A stretch of 64,000 nt of DNA from the NCBI RefSeq assembly GCF_015500075.1, contig NZ_CP045496.1:1932001-1996000 (forward strand), in the 5' to 3' direction. How positions within the stretch are numbered: the first letter of the stretch is position 1; each line of letters begins with the position of its first letter. The notes beneath the pieces are model-generated. The model had not been told where the DNA came from and ran no database searches. It saw only the letters and a list, made by a program, of their open reading frames with translations. Below, piece by piece: positions 16,679 through 25,230 of the stretch. The position numbers and the translations under genes were made by a program. Source of the DNA: Mesorhizobium sp. INR15 (GTDB lineage: Bacteria > Pseudomonadota > Alphaproteobacteria > Rhizobiales > Rhizobiaceae).

Positions 16679-16799
16679 TCCCTCCTCTTCAAGGGAGGGG
16701 TGGCCCGAAGAGCTGGGTAGGGTCGGTTCATGCCGATCTCCACGCCCAGCGACCCCACCCGATCCGCTGCGCGGATCGACCTCCCCTCAAGGGGAGGTG
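16679..16799. repeat. Palindromic GC-rich intergenic repeat
   Basis: Contains hairpin-forming arms CCTCCCCTCAAGGGGAGG, GATCCGC-TGC-GCGGATC and CCCTCCTCTTCAAGGGAGG, plus GGGTAGGGTCGG facing GACCCCACCC. The same building blocks occur in several other gaps of this window, typical of mosaic intergenic repeats in rhizobia. It separates the TIM-barrel and Gfo/Idh genes without disrupting either. Confidence 0.65.
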
Positions 16800-16819
16800 A
16801 ACAAAACGAAGGAGAAAAC

Positions 16820-18007
16820 ATGGTCGGCGCATCGAAGGCGGAAGCGGGAGGCGGCCCGATCCGCTACGGCATGGTTGGCGGCGGGCAAGGCGCCTTCATC
16901 GGTGCGGTGCACCGGATCGCGGCGCGGATGGACAACGACTTTGTGCTGGTCGCCGGCGCGCTGTCATCCGACCCGGCGCGCGCCAAGGCATCGGCCGCCG
17001 AGCTCGGGCTCGACCCGGACCGCAGCTATGCCTCCTACGCCGAGATGGCCAAGGCCGAGGCGAAGCGGCCGGACGGAATCGAGGCCGTCGCCATCGTCAC
17101 CCCCAACAATGTCCACGTGCCGGCGGCAAAGGCTTTCCTTGAGGCCGGCATCCACGTCATTTGCGACAAGCCGCTGGCAACGACCCTGGCAGAGGCGAAG
17201 AAACTGGCTTCCGTGGTCGAGAAGACCGGCAAGGTGTTCGTGCTCACCCACAACTACACCGCCTATCCGATGATCCGCCAGGCGCGTGAGATGGTCGCCA
17301 AGGGTACGCTCGGCGACATCCGCATCGTGCAATCCGAGTACCCGCAGGACTGGCTGACCGAGGACCTTGCCGCCACCGGCCAGAAGCAGGCATCGTGGCG
17401 TGCCGACCCAAAGCAGGCCGGTGCTGGCGGCGCGCTGGGCGACATCGGCACTCATGCCTACAATCTGGCGCGCTTCGTCTCCGGGCTGGAGCTGGATTCC
17501 CTGTCAGCCGATCTCGACGCCTTCGTGCCGGGCCGGTTGCTGGACGACAACGTCAACGTCATGCTGCGCTTCAAGCCGGCCGGCAACACGCATCCGGCAA
17601 AAGGCATGATCTGGGCAAGCCAGGTGGCGCCAGGCCACGAGAACGGGCTGAAGCTGCGCATCTACGGTTCGAAGGGCGGGCTGGAGTGGGTGCAAGCTGA
17701 TCCGAACTATCTCTGGTACACGCCGTTCGGCCAGCCGAAGCAGTTGATTACCCGCAATGGCGCAGGCTCGCTGCCGGCCGCTGGCCGTGTCAGCCGCGTG
17801 CCGCCGGGCCACCCCGAGGGCTATCTCGAAGGCTTTGCCAACATCTACCAGGAGGCTGCCCGCGCCATCCGCGCGGCGCGCCGCAAGGGCGGCAAGCCGG
17901 CCAAGGACGTTATGTTCCCGACCATTCATGACGGCGTCGAAGGCATGGCCTTTATCGAAGCCTGCGTGAAGTCGTCGAAGAAAAACGGGGCGTGGACGAA
18001 GCTGTAG
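16820..18007 (+). CDS. Gfo/Idh/MocA-family oxidoreductase
   Basis: NAD(P)-dependent sugar or polyol dehydrogenase of 395 residues. The Rossmann loop is YGMVGGGQGAFIG; the family EKP-type motif appears as CDKPLATT, with Lys as catalytic residue, and the C-terminal domain carries GDIGTHAYNLARF, whose Asp/His pair commonly completes the active site. Start is the ATG at 16820 after AAGGAG; the in-frame extension back to 16730 is repeat sequence. Between two sugar-isomerase-like genes, it most likely oxidises the sugar substrate to a keto intermediate or reduces one. Confidence 0.86.
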   Translation: MVGASKAEAGGGPIRYGMVGGGQGAFIGAVHRIAARMDNDFVLVAGALSSDPARAKASAAELGLDPDRSYASYAEMAKAEAKRPDGIEAVAIVTPNNVHVPAAKAFLEAGIHVICDKPLATTLAEAKKLASVVEKTGKVFVLTHNYTAYPMIRQAREMVAKGTLGDIRIVQSEYPQDWLTEDLAATGQKQASWRADPKQAGAGGALGDIGTHAYNLARFVSGLELDSLSADLDAFVPGRLLDDNVNVMLRFKPAGNTHPAKGMIWASQVAPGHENGLKLRIYGSKGGLEWVQADPNYLWYTPFGQPKQLITRNGAGSLPAAGRVSRVPPGHPEGYLEGFANIYQEAARAIRAARRKGGKPAKDVMFPTIHDGVEGMAFIEACVKSSKKNGAWTKL

Positions 18008-18030
18008 TTGCGGCGCCTGGCTGAGGGAGT

Positions 18031-18185
18031 GCCCCCTCACCCGGATTGCCGACCGAATTGCGAAGAGCAATTCGGGGCAGTCCGACCTCTCCCCGAGGGG
18101 AGAGGAGAGGAGAGGAGATCGCTGGCGTCGGCGTCTGCCTCTTCTCCCCACGGGGGAGAAGGTGGCCGCGATGCGGCCGGATGAG
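18031..18185. repeat. Palindromic GC-rich intergenic repeat
   Basis: Mosaic of small palindromes, including CGAATTGCGAAGAGCAATTCG, CCTCTCCCCGAGGGGAGAGG and CTTCTCCCCACGGGGGAGAAG, with a short GAGAG tandem. Similar modules are found at 16679-16799 and 52783-52808. Confidence 0.6.
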
Positions 18186-18244
18186 TGGGCCTATAGCGAA
18201 ACCGGCGAAGGGGCCGGGGAATTTAAAGTGGGGAGAGGGCGTCG

Positions 18245-19096
18245 ATGAAAATCGGCATGTGCATGTTCTTGTGGACGACGGCTGTGTCGAAGAAACACGA
18301 GCCTTTGCTCCGTGACATCAAGGCGACGGGCTTCGATGGTGTCGAGATACCGATCTTCGTCGGCACGCCCGATGATTACGGGAAACTGGGCGAGTTGCTG
18401 GATCGCATTGGACTGGAGCGCACCGCTGTCTCGGCCATGGGCGATCCGGCGATGAACCTGATTTCGGCTGATGCAGCGACACGCAAGGCCGGGGTCGACT
18501 ACATGAAGTGGGCAATCGACTGCGCCGATGCGCTTGGTGCGCGAACACTGAGCGGTCCGCTGCATTCGACACTGGGCGCCTTCTCCGGCACGGGGCCGAC
18601 GGCGGCGGAAAAGAAGCGCTCGGTTTCCTCGCAGCGCGCCATCGGCGACCATGCCGGCAAGAAGGACGTCACCATCGGGCTGGAGGCGCTCAACCGCTTC
18701 GAATGCTATCTCGTCAACACGATGGCTGACCTGTCGGAGCATATCGACGCCATCGACCGGCCGCATATCAGGGCGATGTACGACACGTTTCACGCCAATA
18801 TCGAGGAGGCCGATCCGATCGGCGCCTATACGAAGCATCGCGACAATGTGGTGCATATCCATATCTCGGAGAATGATCGCGGCGTGCCGGGGCGCGGTAA
18901 CCTTCCGTGGAAGGAGACCTTCTCCGCCATCCGCAAGAGCGGCTATGACGACTGGCTGACGATCGAGGCCTTTGGGCGTTCACTCAAGGACCTGGCGGCG
19001 GCAACCAAGGTTTGGCGTGATTTTTCGGAGACGCCTGAGGCGGTTTATCGCGACGGGTACAAGCATATCAGGAACGGGTGGAGGAGAGCGGCATAG
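18245..19096 (+). CDS. D-tagatose/D-psicose 3-epimerase-like TIM-barrel protein
   Basis: TIM barrel of 283 residues. Motifs match ketose 3-epimerases: LEALNRFECYLVN (catalytic Glu), MYDTFHANIEE (metal Asp and His), HIHISENDRGVPGRG (metal His with the RGVPG loop that binds the sugar) and TIEAFGR (second catalytic Glu). The family interconverts ketoses at C3 with a Mn or Co ion. Third gene of the rightward set after the TIM barrel at 15615 and the Gfo/Idh gene; a repeat element separates it from the latter, so it may have its own translation signal only. Family assignment is firm, substrate is not. Confidence 0.83.
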   Translation: MKIGMCMFLWTTAVSKKHEPLLRDIKATGFDGVEIPIFVGTPDDYGKLGELLDRIGLERTAVSAMGDPAMNLISADAATRKAGVDYMKWAIDCADALGARTLSGPLHSTLGAFSGTGPTAAEKKRSVSSQRAIGDHAGKKDVTIGLEALNRFECYLVNTMADLSEHIDAIDRPHIRAMYDTFHANIEEADPIGAYTKHRDNVVHIHISENDRGVPGRGNLPWKETFSAIRKSGYDDWLTIEAFGRSLKDLAAATKVWRDFSETPEAVYRDGYKHIRNGWRRAA

Positions 19097-19107
19097 TCTC
19101 GAGCCTT

Positions 19108-19296
19108 CGTCATCCACGGGCGGCGCGGGAGCGAAGCGGACGCGCAGACCCGAGGATCCATGCCGCGACCTCTGAGTAAGGCAACGGTGGGCTGTTTGCG
19201 GTCATTCTGAACCGCTGCATTCTACGCCCACGTCCCGGCATGGATCCCAGGGTCTGCGCCGCGTCGCTGCGCTCCTTGCTTCGCCCTAGGATGACG
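19108..19296. repeat. Inverted intergenic repeat
   Basis: Arms read CGTCATCC...GCGCAGACCC..GGATCCATGCCG and CGGCATGGATCC..GGGTCTGCGCC...GGATGACG, an imperfect inverted repeat of about 60 bases per arm around a spacer of some 65 bases. It lies between convergent genes (epimerase and phnE2), where it may help terminate both. Confidence 0.6.
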
Positions 19297-19337
19297 AATG
19301 CGCGGTGGCCCCGCAGTCAATCATTGCGGCAAGTTTA

Positions 19338-20705
19338 TCAACCCCGCTCGGACTGGATCCTGTTGTAGTCGTGGATCGTCCGGCTTAGCCGGCGGCGCAG
19401 GAAGTTGGAAATGTTGTCGAAGATGAAGACGACGGCCAGGATCAGCAGCACCATGTAGAAGACGTTGGCCCAGTTGGAGTTGGTGCGCATCGCTTCCCAC
19501 AGCTTCAGGCCGATGCCGCCAGCGCCGACGGCGCCGATGATCGTCGCGCCACGCGTGTTGGATTCCCACTGGTAGAGCGTCTGGCTGATGAACACCGGTA
19601 TCACCTCCGGCATCACGCCGTAGCGTTGTACAAGCAGGCCGTTGGCGCCGGTTGAAAGCACGCCTTCGCGCGGCTTGTCGTCGATGTTCTCCAGTGCCTC
19701 GGAATAGGTTTTGCCGAGCGTGCCGATCTCGGTGAAGAAGATCGCGGCACTGCCGGCCAGCGGCCCAGGGCCGAAGGCGCGGGTGAAGAACAACGCCCAG
19801 ATCAGCATGTCGACCGAGCGCATGAAGTCGAAGAAGCGCTTGAGCACCTGGCTCAGCGCGCCGCTCGGCGTGATGTTGCGGGCAGCGAAAAAGGCCAGCG
19901 GGAAGGCGACGATGCCGCCGAGCAGCGTGCCGAGGAACGCCATGACAATGGTCTGCAGCAGCTTCGTCCAGACATCGCCGTGCTGCCACTGGGCGTTGTT
20001 CCAGATGTTGTCGCCGGCCAGCGCGATGTTCGACATGCCAGGCTTCAGCTCTGGCCCGGACACCAGCAGCGAGATCACTTCGCCGGCCGGCTTGCCGAAG
20101 AAGGGCGAGCGGGTGTCGAAGACGAAATTCGCCCATCCCAGGAAACGCTTCCGAACCTTGACGCGGTCGACCGTAACGCGAACCTCGCCGACGAAGCCCA
20201 TCTTGGCGACCACTTCGTCGTCATGCACGGTAACCCAGTCCGGTACCGGGCCTGATATCACCGGCTTGCCGCTGGTCAGCGAGACGGGAACCGTCTGTCC
20301 ATTCGCAACAATCGTCGCCTGAGCCTTGTCGAAGGTGACGGACTTTGCCGGTCCGTCGATCAGCACGGTGTAGGTGCCATCGGGATTCCTGATCACCCAA
20401 TCGGGGTTCGGGTTCTCGCCGAGTGCCGAAAAGCGTGGATATTTCGGTGTGATCTCAGGCTGGTCGAGACGGAATTCCGGCTGCAGGTCGTAGCTGATCC
20501 ACTGCGTCAGGAAGAGCGGGAGGCGCTCCCAGTGCGATTCCCTCATCACCTGCGGCAGGTTGAAGAACCACAAGGCGTAGGTGAGGTAGAGCAGCGTGCC
20601 GGCGAGCAGGAACAGCGGCCCATAGCGCTTGTAGGCGGGCCGGCGGAACACATCCGGGTAGCGCTCCTCGATCGACCGGATTTCGTCCATGGTCATCGAA
20701 GTCAT
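19338..20705 (-). CDS. phnE: Phosphonate ABC transporter permease PhnE2 with large N-terminal extension
   Basis: Membrane permease of 455 residues, much longer than a standard PhnE (about 260-300). A first membrane span (about 28-50) is followed by roughly 180 polar residues, probably periplasmic, before the transport domain, which starts near residue 245 (LLQTIVMAFLGTLLGG). The ATPase-docking loop and the family signature GATIIGAVGAGGIGL are present. It is the last gene of phnCDE1E2 on the minus strand and pairs with PhnE1. The extension is a real part of the reading frame, with an ATG at 20705 and no alternative family start before the first span. Confidence 0.86.
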   Translation of the reverse strand: MTSMTMDEIRSIEERYPDVFRRPAYKRYGPLFLLAGTLLYLTYALWFFNLPQVMRESHWERLPLFLTQWISYDLQPEFRLDQPEITPKYPRFSALGENPNPDWVIRNPDGTYTVLIDGPAKSVTFDKAQATIVANGQTVPVSLTSGKPVISGPVPDWVTVHDDEVVAKMGFVGEVRVTVDRVKVRKRFLGWANFVFDTRSPFFGKPAGEVISLLVSGPELKPGMSNIALAGDNIWNNAQWQHGDVWTKLLQTIVMAFLGTLLGGIVAFPLAFFAARNITPSGALSQVLKRFFDFMRSVDMLIWALFFTRAFGPGPLAGSAAIFFTEIGTLGKTYSEALENIDDKPREGVLSTGANGLLVQRYGVMPEVIPVFISQTLYQWESNTRGATIIGAVGAGGIGLKLWEAMRTNSNWANVFYMVLLILAVVFIFDNISNFLRRRLSRTIHDYNRIQSERG

Positions 20706-20725
20706 GTCTTGTCTTTCTGGCGGAC

Positions 20726-20745
20726 CATGATCTTTTCGGAAACCC
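20726..20745. repeat. Partial copy of the CATGATC palindrome
   Basis: CATGATCTTTTCGGAAACCC between phnE1 and phnE2 resembles the left half of the complete element at 22772-22816. The right arm is missing. Confidence 0.35.
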
Positions 20746-20748
20746 GAT

Positions 20749-21705
20749 CTAAGCGTTCATCAGGAAGGCCTGCTCGCCGACGAGCTTGCGGCGCAGCCAG
20801 GCGGAGAACTGGTCGACGATGAAGATGGTGGTGAACAGCAAGAGCACCAGCGCCAGCGTCTTGGCGCCGAAGCCGCGTGAGATGGAGAGCTTCAGTTCCT
20901 CGCCGATGCCGCCGCCGCCGACCGCACCGATGATGGTCGAGGCGCGTACGTTGATCTCGATCCTGAGCAGCGTGTAGGACATGAAGTTGGGCAGCACCTG
21001 CGGCAGGTCGGCGAAGCGCACGCGCTCGAACCAGTTGGCGCCGACAGCCCGCAGGCCCTCCTCGGCGCGCATGTCGACGTTCTCGTTGATCTCGTAGAAC
21101 AGCTTGCCCAATGCGCCGATCGAATGCAGGCCAATGGCGATGATGGCGGCGATCGGGCCGATCGACACGATGGCCGCGAACAGACCGGCGATGACGATTT
21201 CCGGGAAGGCGCGCAGCAGTTCCATGAACCGCTTGACGATAAGCCGCAGCACTGGATGGGGCGTCAGATTGCGCGCCGCGATGAAGGAGAACGGCACAGC
21301 GAAGACGAAACCGACGAACGTCGAGACCAGCGCCACATTGACCGTGGTGAGCATCAGCTCGAAATATTCAGGGACGTAGAAACCGCCCCAGACATAGACG
21401 CGGCCAAGCGGAAAGTTGAATTCCTGGGTGCCGGTGTCGTGGGGCGAGGCGATGTCGAACAAGGCCCGCCAGACATCGTTCCAGTCCTTGGGGATCAGCC
21501 AGCTCAGGAAATCCAGAAGGTGTGGCAGCCGGTCGAAGAAGTGCCCGGCATTGGCTTCGTCGGCGAACCACATGCTTGAGAACATGGCGGCAAGCAACAG
21601 CCCAATGCCGAGCACCGTATAGAGGCGCCGCTGCGACGTCTGGCGTCGCCAGGCGTCGGCCATCGGATGAGGGGTGCCGGAAGGGGCGGGAACAGAAAGG
21701 GTCAT
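20749..21705 (-). CDS. phnE: Phosphonate ABC transporter permease PhnE1
   Basis: Inner-membrane permease of 318 residues. A membrane span at about 30-50 precedes a periplasmic loop (to about 120) and a transport domain with NVALVSTFVGFVFAVPFSF and the family motif RASTIIGAVGGGGIGEEL close to the C-terminus. Together with PhnE2 it should form the heterodimeric channel of the phosphonate importer. It lies 55 bases after phnD, across a strong hairpin, and 43 bases before phnE2. Confidence 0.88.
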   Translation of the reverse strand: MTLSVPAPSGTPHPMADAWRRQTSQRRLYTVLGIGLLLAAMFSSMWFADEANAGHFFDRLPHLLDFLSWLIPKDWNDVWRALFDIASPHDTGTQEFNFPLGRVYVWGGFYVPEYFELMLTTVNVALVSTFVGFVFAVPFSFIAARNLTPHPVLRLIVKRFMELLRAFPEIVIAGLFAAIVSIGPIAAIIAIGLHSIGALGKLFYEINENVDMRAEEGLRAVGANWFERVRFADLPQVLPNFMSYTLLRIEINVRASTIIGAVGGGGIGEELKLSISRGFGAKTLALVLLLFTTIFIVDQFSAWLRRKLVGEQAFLMNA

Positions 21706-21720
21706 GATCGGACAAGCAGA

Positions 21721-21747
21721 AAGGGCGGCATCGTTGATGCCGCCCTT
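21721..21747 (-). terminator. Strong hairpin between phnD and phnE1
   Basis: Twelve-base arms AAGGGCGGCATC and GATGCCGCCCTT with a 3-base loop. No long T-run follows on the minus strand (TCTGCTTG), so it probably stabilises the binding-protein mRNA or attenuates phnE1 and phnE2. Confidence 0.55.
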
Positions 21748-21760
21748 GCCGATTTCGCCG

Positions 21761-22669
21761 TTAGCCGCCGATGGCTGCCTTACGCGCTTCGACGATGACG
21801 TTGTAGAAGTCAGGCTTCACCGGAACGTAGCCGGTAAAATCGCCGCCTTCGACGCCTTCGAAGCAAGCCTTGTCCTTCTTCGGCAGGTCGGTGAAGAAGG
21901 CGGCGAGCTTGGCGGTCATGTCGTTGCCGATCGCGGTGCGCACGACCAGCGGGCCGTTCGGGATCAGGCCCGAGCGCCAGACTTCGACGAAGTCGTTAGG
22001 GTCAACGGCGCCCTTGGCGACGACCTTGTGGAAGGTACCCGAGCTGAAGCCGTTCTTGAAGTCGCCGATACCAGAGGAATCGTCCACCGCAACGTCGACC
22101 TTGCCGTCGCGGACGGCGAGGATGTTGTTTTCATGGCCGCCGTTGAACTGGGTCGAAGCGAAGTAGTTGTCGTTCGGCATGCCGGTGGTCTTCGGAATCT
22201 GGGTCAGCGGGATCAGATAGCCCGAGGTCGAATCCGGATCGGCGTAGCCGAGCTTCTTGCCCTTGGCCGACTTGATGTCGGTGATGCCGGAGGTCTTCAG
22301 GGCGAGGCCGACCGAATAGTAACCGGTGGCGCCGTCGGTCTGCTGGGTGGTGAGGATCGGGGTGACGGCGTTCGGATCCTTGATATAGACGCTGGCATAG
22401 CCGGAAGCGCCGAGTTCGGCGAAGTCGAGCGTTCCGCCGAGCAGGCCCTGAATGACGCCGTCATAGTCGGCGGCGGGGAACAGCGAGACCTTCTCGAAGC
22501 CGAATTCGGTCTTCAGGTGGTCGGCCAGGCACTGGTAGTTGCGCAGGCGGTCGGTCTCGTTTTCACCGCCGAGAATGCCGACGCGGAATTCCTTCATATC
22601 GGCGGCATGGGCCGCGCTGGTCGCCATGGCGAGCACCGAAACGGCGCCGAAAACCATCTTTCTAAACAT
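21761..22669 (-). CDS. phnD: Phosphonate ABC transporter substrate-binding protein PhnD
   Basis: Periplasmic binding protein of 302 residues. The signal peptide (MVFGAVSVLAMATSAAHA) is followed by a PhnD-type body: FRVGILGGENETDRLR, SLFPAADYDGVIQGLLGG, GKKLGYADPDSTSGYL and VDVAVDDSSGIG. The SDPxSTSG segment, here DPDSTSGYL, lines the phosphonate pocket in this family. It sits between phnC and phnE1 in the transport operon and is followed by a hairpin. Confidence 0.92.
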   Translation of the reverse strand: MFRKMVFGAVSVLAMATSAAHAADMKEFRVGILGGENETDRLRNYQCLADHLKTEFGFEKVSLFPAADYDGVIQGLLGGTLDFAELGASGYASVYIKDPNAVTPILTTQQTDGATGYYSVGLALKTSGITDIKSAKGKKLGYADPDSTSGYLIPLTQIPKTTGMPNDNYFASTQFNGGHENNILAVRDGKVDVAVDDSSGIGDFKNGFSSGTFHKVVAKGAVDPNDFVEVWRSGLIPNGPLVVRTAIGNDMTAKLAAFFTDLPKKDKACFEGVEGGDFTGYVPVKPDFYNVIVEARKAAIGG

Positions 22670-22771
22670 GTGACATCTCTCCAGTAGGTTCCGGCCTCGC
22701 GCCGGCGGCGTTCTTGTTCTTTACAGGTGCCCTTGACGCGGGCTGGCGATCCAGGCTGCTCTCGAATTGCC

Positions 22772-22816
22772 CATGATCTTTTCCCGAAAAACCGGTTTCA
22801 GCCTTTCGGGATCATG
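22772..22816. repeat. CATGATC palindromic intergenic repeat
   Basis: CATGATCTTTTCCCGAAAA (from 22772) is mirrored by TTTCGGGATCATG (to 22816) around an ACCGGTTTC centre. Elements of this form are widespread in intergenic DNA of Rhizobiales. This one lies between phnC and phnD, close to the phnC stop. Confidence 0.6.
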
Positions 22817-22820
22817 GATT

Positions 22821-23669
22821 TCAGTACCCCGGGAATGCGGGCTCGAGCGGTCCGGCGGATGCGGCGATTTTTTTCTTGAAAGCAACGCTGGTCGACGTGA
22901 TGGCCTCGGAGATCTCGCCACCATTGCTGTCGGCGCCATAGACGAGACGGACGGCTTCGCGGTTCAGCTCTTCCGGCGCACCGTCAAAGACCACCTTGCC
23001 GGCGGCCATGCCGATGATGCGGTTGCAATAGGTGCGGGCGGTGTCCAGCGTGTGAAGATTGGTGACAACGGTGATGCCTTCGCGCAGGTTGATGTCTTGC
23101 AGCGAGTCCATCACCACCTTGGCATTGAGCGGGTCGAGCGAGGCGATCGGCTCGTCGGCGAGGATCACCTTGGGTTGCTGCATCATGGCGCGGGCAATGG
23201 CGACACGCTGCTGCTGACCGCCCGACAAGGTGCCTGCAGGCTGCAGCGCGGTGCGGGCGATGTCGAGACGCTCGAGCGCGGCGACCGCCTCCGCGCATTC
23301 GGCGCGCGAGAACATGCCGAGGAGATTGCTGATGGTCGAGCGATGGTTCAGCTTGCCGAGCAGAACATTGGTCAGCACGTCGAGGCGCGGCACCAGATTG
23401 AACTGCTGGAAGATCATGGCGCAATCGCGCTGCCAGCGCCTCAGAGGTGAGCCGCGCAATTTCGAGACCTCGGCGCCGTCAAAAAAAATCGACCCCTGGC
23501 TGGGGTCGACGAGACGATTGATCATGCGCAGGAGGGTCGACTTGCCGGCGCCCGAGCGGCCGATGATGCCGACCATCTGGCCTTGCGGAATCGAGATGTT
23601 CACATCGCTGACGGCGGTGTTCTTGCCAAAGCGGCGGCTGACACCGCGGATTTCGAGCGTAGCTGACAT
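22821..23669 (-). CDS. phnC: Phosphonate ABC transporter ATPase PhnC
   Basis: Cytoplasmic ATPase of 282 residues. Walker A GRSGAGKSTLLR, signature LSGGQQQRVAIARAM and Walker B VILADEPIASLDP are intact, and the PhnC-specific sequence VVTNLHTLDTARTYCNRIIGM is present. I chose the ATG at 23669 (MSATLEIRG); a longer reading adds about 39 residues unlike the family. First gene of phnCDE1E2. Its promoter should lie in the 148 bases before it, where a weak Pho-box-like repeat is seen. Confidence 0.91.
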   Translation of the reverse strand: MSATLEIRGVSRRFGKNTAVSDVNISIPQGQMVGIIGRSGAGKSTLLRMINRLVDPSQGSIFFDGAEVSKLRGSPLRRWQRDCAMIFQQFNLVPRLDVLTNVLLGKLNHRSTISNLLGMFSRAECAEAVAALERLDIARTALQPAGTLSGGQQQRVAIARAMMQQPKVILADEPIASLDPLNAKVVMDSLQDINLREGITVVTNLHTLDTARTYCNRIIGMAAGKVVFDGAPEELNREAVRLVYGADSNGGEISEAITSTSVAFKKKIAASAGPLEPAFPGY

Positions 23670-23752
23670 ATCAGGTTTCCAATCCGGCCCGTTTCCAGCC
23701 CGGTCGCGTTGACGTCTGTTCGCTTTCGCTAGCGCAGCGCCATGAACCTGCG

Positions 23753-23770
23753 GTGTCGGATTGATGTCAG
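23753..23770 (+). promoter_or_regulatory. Possible Pho box upstream of phnC (weak)
   Basis: gTGTCggATTGaTGTCAg resembles the 7-4-7 direct-repeat pattern CTGTCATNNNNCTGTCAT bound by PhoB. It lies about 85 bases upstream of phnC but in reverse orientation to that gene, so the call is tentative. Confidence 0.25.
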
Positions 23771-23817
23771 TTTTGTTACCACCCACAGACGCAACGTCAG
23801 AGCACCGTTCGCGATGA

Positions 23818-24528
23818 TCAGCCGAGGATCAGCAATTCCTCGAAATGCTTCATGTCCCGGAAGCCGCAGAAGGCCGGTGCCTTTATCTCGATGACCGGGG
23901 CCTGCCGCGCGAAGAGCGCCAGGCAATCGTCAAACAGGTCCTGCCACGCGGCGACCCTGTCGTCGGCGAGGCGCTGGATCTGATAGGCGAAGGTGATGTG
24001 GAGGACGTAGGTGTCGTGGTCCGGATGCCGGTATCCGAACGGCACGGCCAGGGCGTCGCGCCAGGCGCGCATTGTGCGCACGTCTTCGTCCGTTGCGCCG
24101 GCAACGGTCAGTCCCGTCGGGGTGACTTCGATGGCCTTGATCTGAAACGCACCGAGGCCTTCGAAGCCCTTCAGCCGTTCCAGATAGAGGCGTGTCATGG
24201 CTTCGATGCTGGTGTCGAGCGGCACATCCCGCGGCCAGTAGGGCAACCGCCGGCGGTATTCGATGATGCCCTGGAAAAGGGTCATGTGCAGGCTGGTAAC
24301 AGGCGTGAACGCCAGCCGGTCCGCGTCCGGCATCGCCAGCATCCGGTCGCGCACGGCAAGCACCACCGCTTCCGACGGCGAGCCGCCGACGAGATGGCTG
24401 ACCACTGTATTGCCGGGCTCGATCAGGAAGTTGCCCGCCATGTCGTAGCGGGTGCCGAGATGGGCCGGCGCTGCCGGATTGGAGCCGGCAAAGAATCCGG
24501 CGAGCGAGGGTCTAATGGAAGCAGGCAT
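23818..24528 (-). CDS. 2H phosphoesterase-superfamily protein (DUF1868 type)
   Basis: Protein of 236 residues with two HxT motifs typical of 2H phosphoesterases: SLHMTLFQG and YVLHITFAY. The surrounding sequence (EPGNTVVSHL, IEYRRRLPYWP, FGYRHPDHDTY, PAFCGFRDMKHF) fits the DUF1868 family. 2H enzymes hydrolyse 2',3'- or 1,2-cyclic phosphodiesters. In the C-P lyase pathway a cyclic ribose phosphate is opened by PhnP, absent here, so a related role is tempting but unproven; the gene may also be an unrelated neighbour. It lies between the acyltransferase gene and phnC in the same direction. Confidence 0.75.
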   Translation of the reverse strand: MPASIRPSLAGFFAGSNPAAPAHLGTRYDMAGNFLIEPGNTVVSHLVGGSPSEAVVLAVRDRMLAMPDADRLAFTPVTSLHMTLFQGIIEYRRRLPYWPRDVPLDTSIEAMTRLYLERLKGFEGLGAFQIKAIEVTPTGLTVAGATDEDVRTMRAWRDALAVPFGYRHPDHDTYVLHITFAYQIQRLADDRVAAWQDLFDDCLALFARQAPVIEIKAPAFCGFRDMKHFEELLILG

Positions 24529-24612
24529 TGCGACCTCCTGGGGAGATGGCGTCCTGCCTCCGCGATGTGTCAGGGATGTGAAGCAGGGCTTTTGATGACG
24601 TCGATGTGAAGG

Positions 24613-25230
24613 CTACCCGCCGTATTTTTCCAGGAAAGCTTCTGCCTCGAGCTCACGGAAATCGTCGAGGGCCTCGCGCAGCCTTGCGTGATCCCAGTTC
24701 CACCATGCGAGTGCTTGGTAGCGCTCCGCCGTGCGGCGGTCGAAGCGTTCGCGGATCGGTTTGGCCGGCACGCCGGCGACGATGGTGTAGGGGGCGACAT
24801 CCCTGGATACGACGGCACCCGCGCCAACCGCCGCGCCATCGCCGACAGTGACGCCGGGCAGGATGGTCGAGCCATGGCCGAGCCATGTGTCGTGGCCGAT
24901 GGTGACGCGCCTGGCGCGGCGCTGGGCGAAAAACTCGGTCTCGTGTTCGGCGTCCTCCCAGTAGTCCGAGGCGCGGTAGGTGAAATGGTGCAGCGTCGGC
25001 CGCCATGTCGGGTGGTTGGTGGCATTGATGCGCACGCTTGCTGCAATGTTGGAGAACTTGCCGATGGTGGCGCACCAGACGGCGCAATCCTGCATCATGT
25101 AGGAATAGTCGCCGAGCTCGCTTTCGGAGACCCGGCTGCGGTCGGCGATCTCGGTCCAGCGGCCAAGCGTCGAGTTCTGCACTTCCGCTGTCGCGTGGAC
25201 CAGCGGCGCTTCCGACAGCTTTCTTGTCAT
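24613..25230 (-). CDS. Phosphonate-cluster hexapeptide-repeat acyltransferase
   Basis: Left-handed beta-helix acyltransferase of 205 residues. Hexapeptide repeats run from about residue 15 to 150 (IGHDTWLGHGSTILPGVTVGDG, AAVGAGAVVSRDVAPYTIVAGVPAKPI), with the conserved His in RINATNHP and the C-terminal motif WWNWDHARLREAL. This matches the transferase family found in C-P lyase operons, often called DapH/DapD/GlmU-related. Its acceptor is unknown; N-acetylation of aminoalkylphosphonates, as done by PhnO, is one idea. The start ATG at 25230 overlaps the phnL stop (ATGA), so it belongs to the phn operon. Confidence 0.86.
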   Translation of the reverse strand: MTRKLSEAPLVHATAEVQNSTLGRWTEIADRSRVSESELGDYSYMMQDCAVWCATIGKFSNIAASVRINATNHPTWRPTLHHFTYRASDYWEDAEHETEFFAQRRARRVTIGHDTWLGHGSTILPGVTVGDGAAVGAGAVVSRDVAPYTIVAGVPAKPIRERFDRRTAERYQALAWWNWDHARLREALDDFRELEAEAFLEKYGG

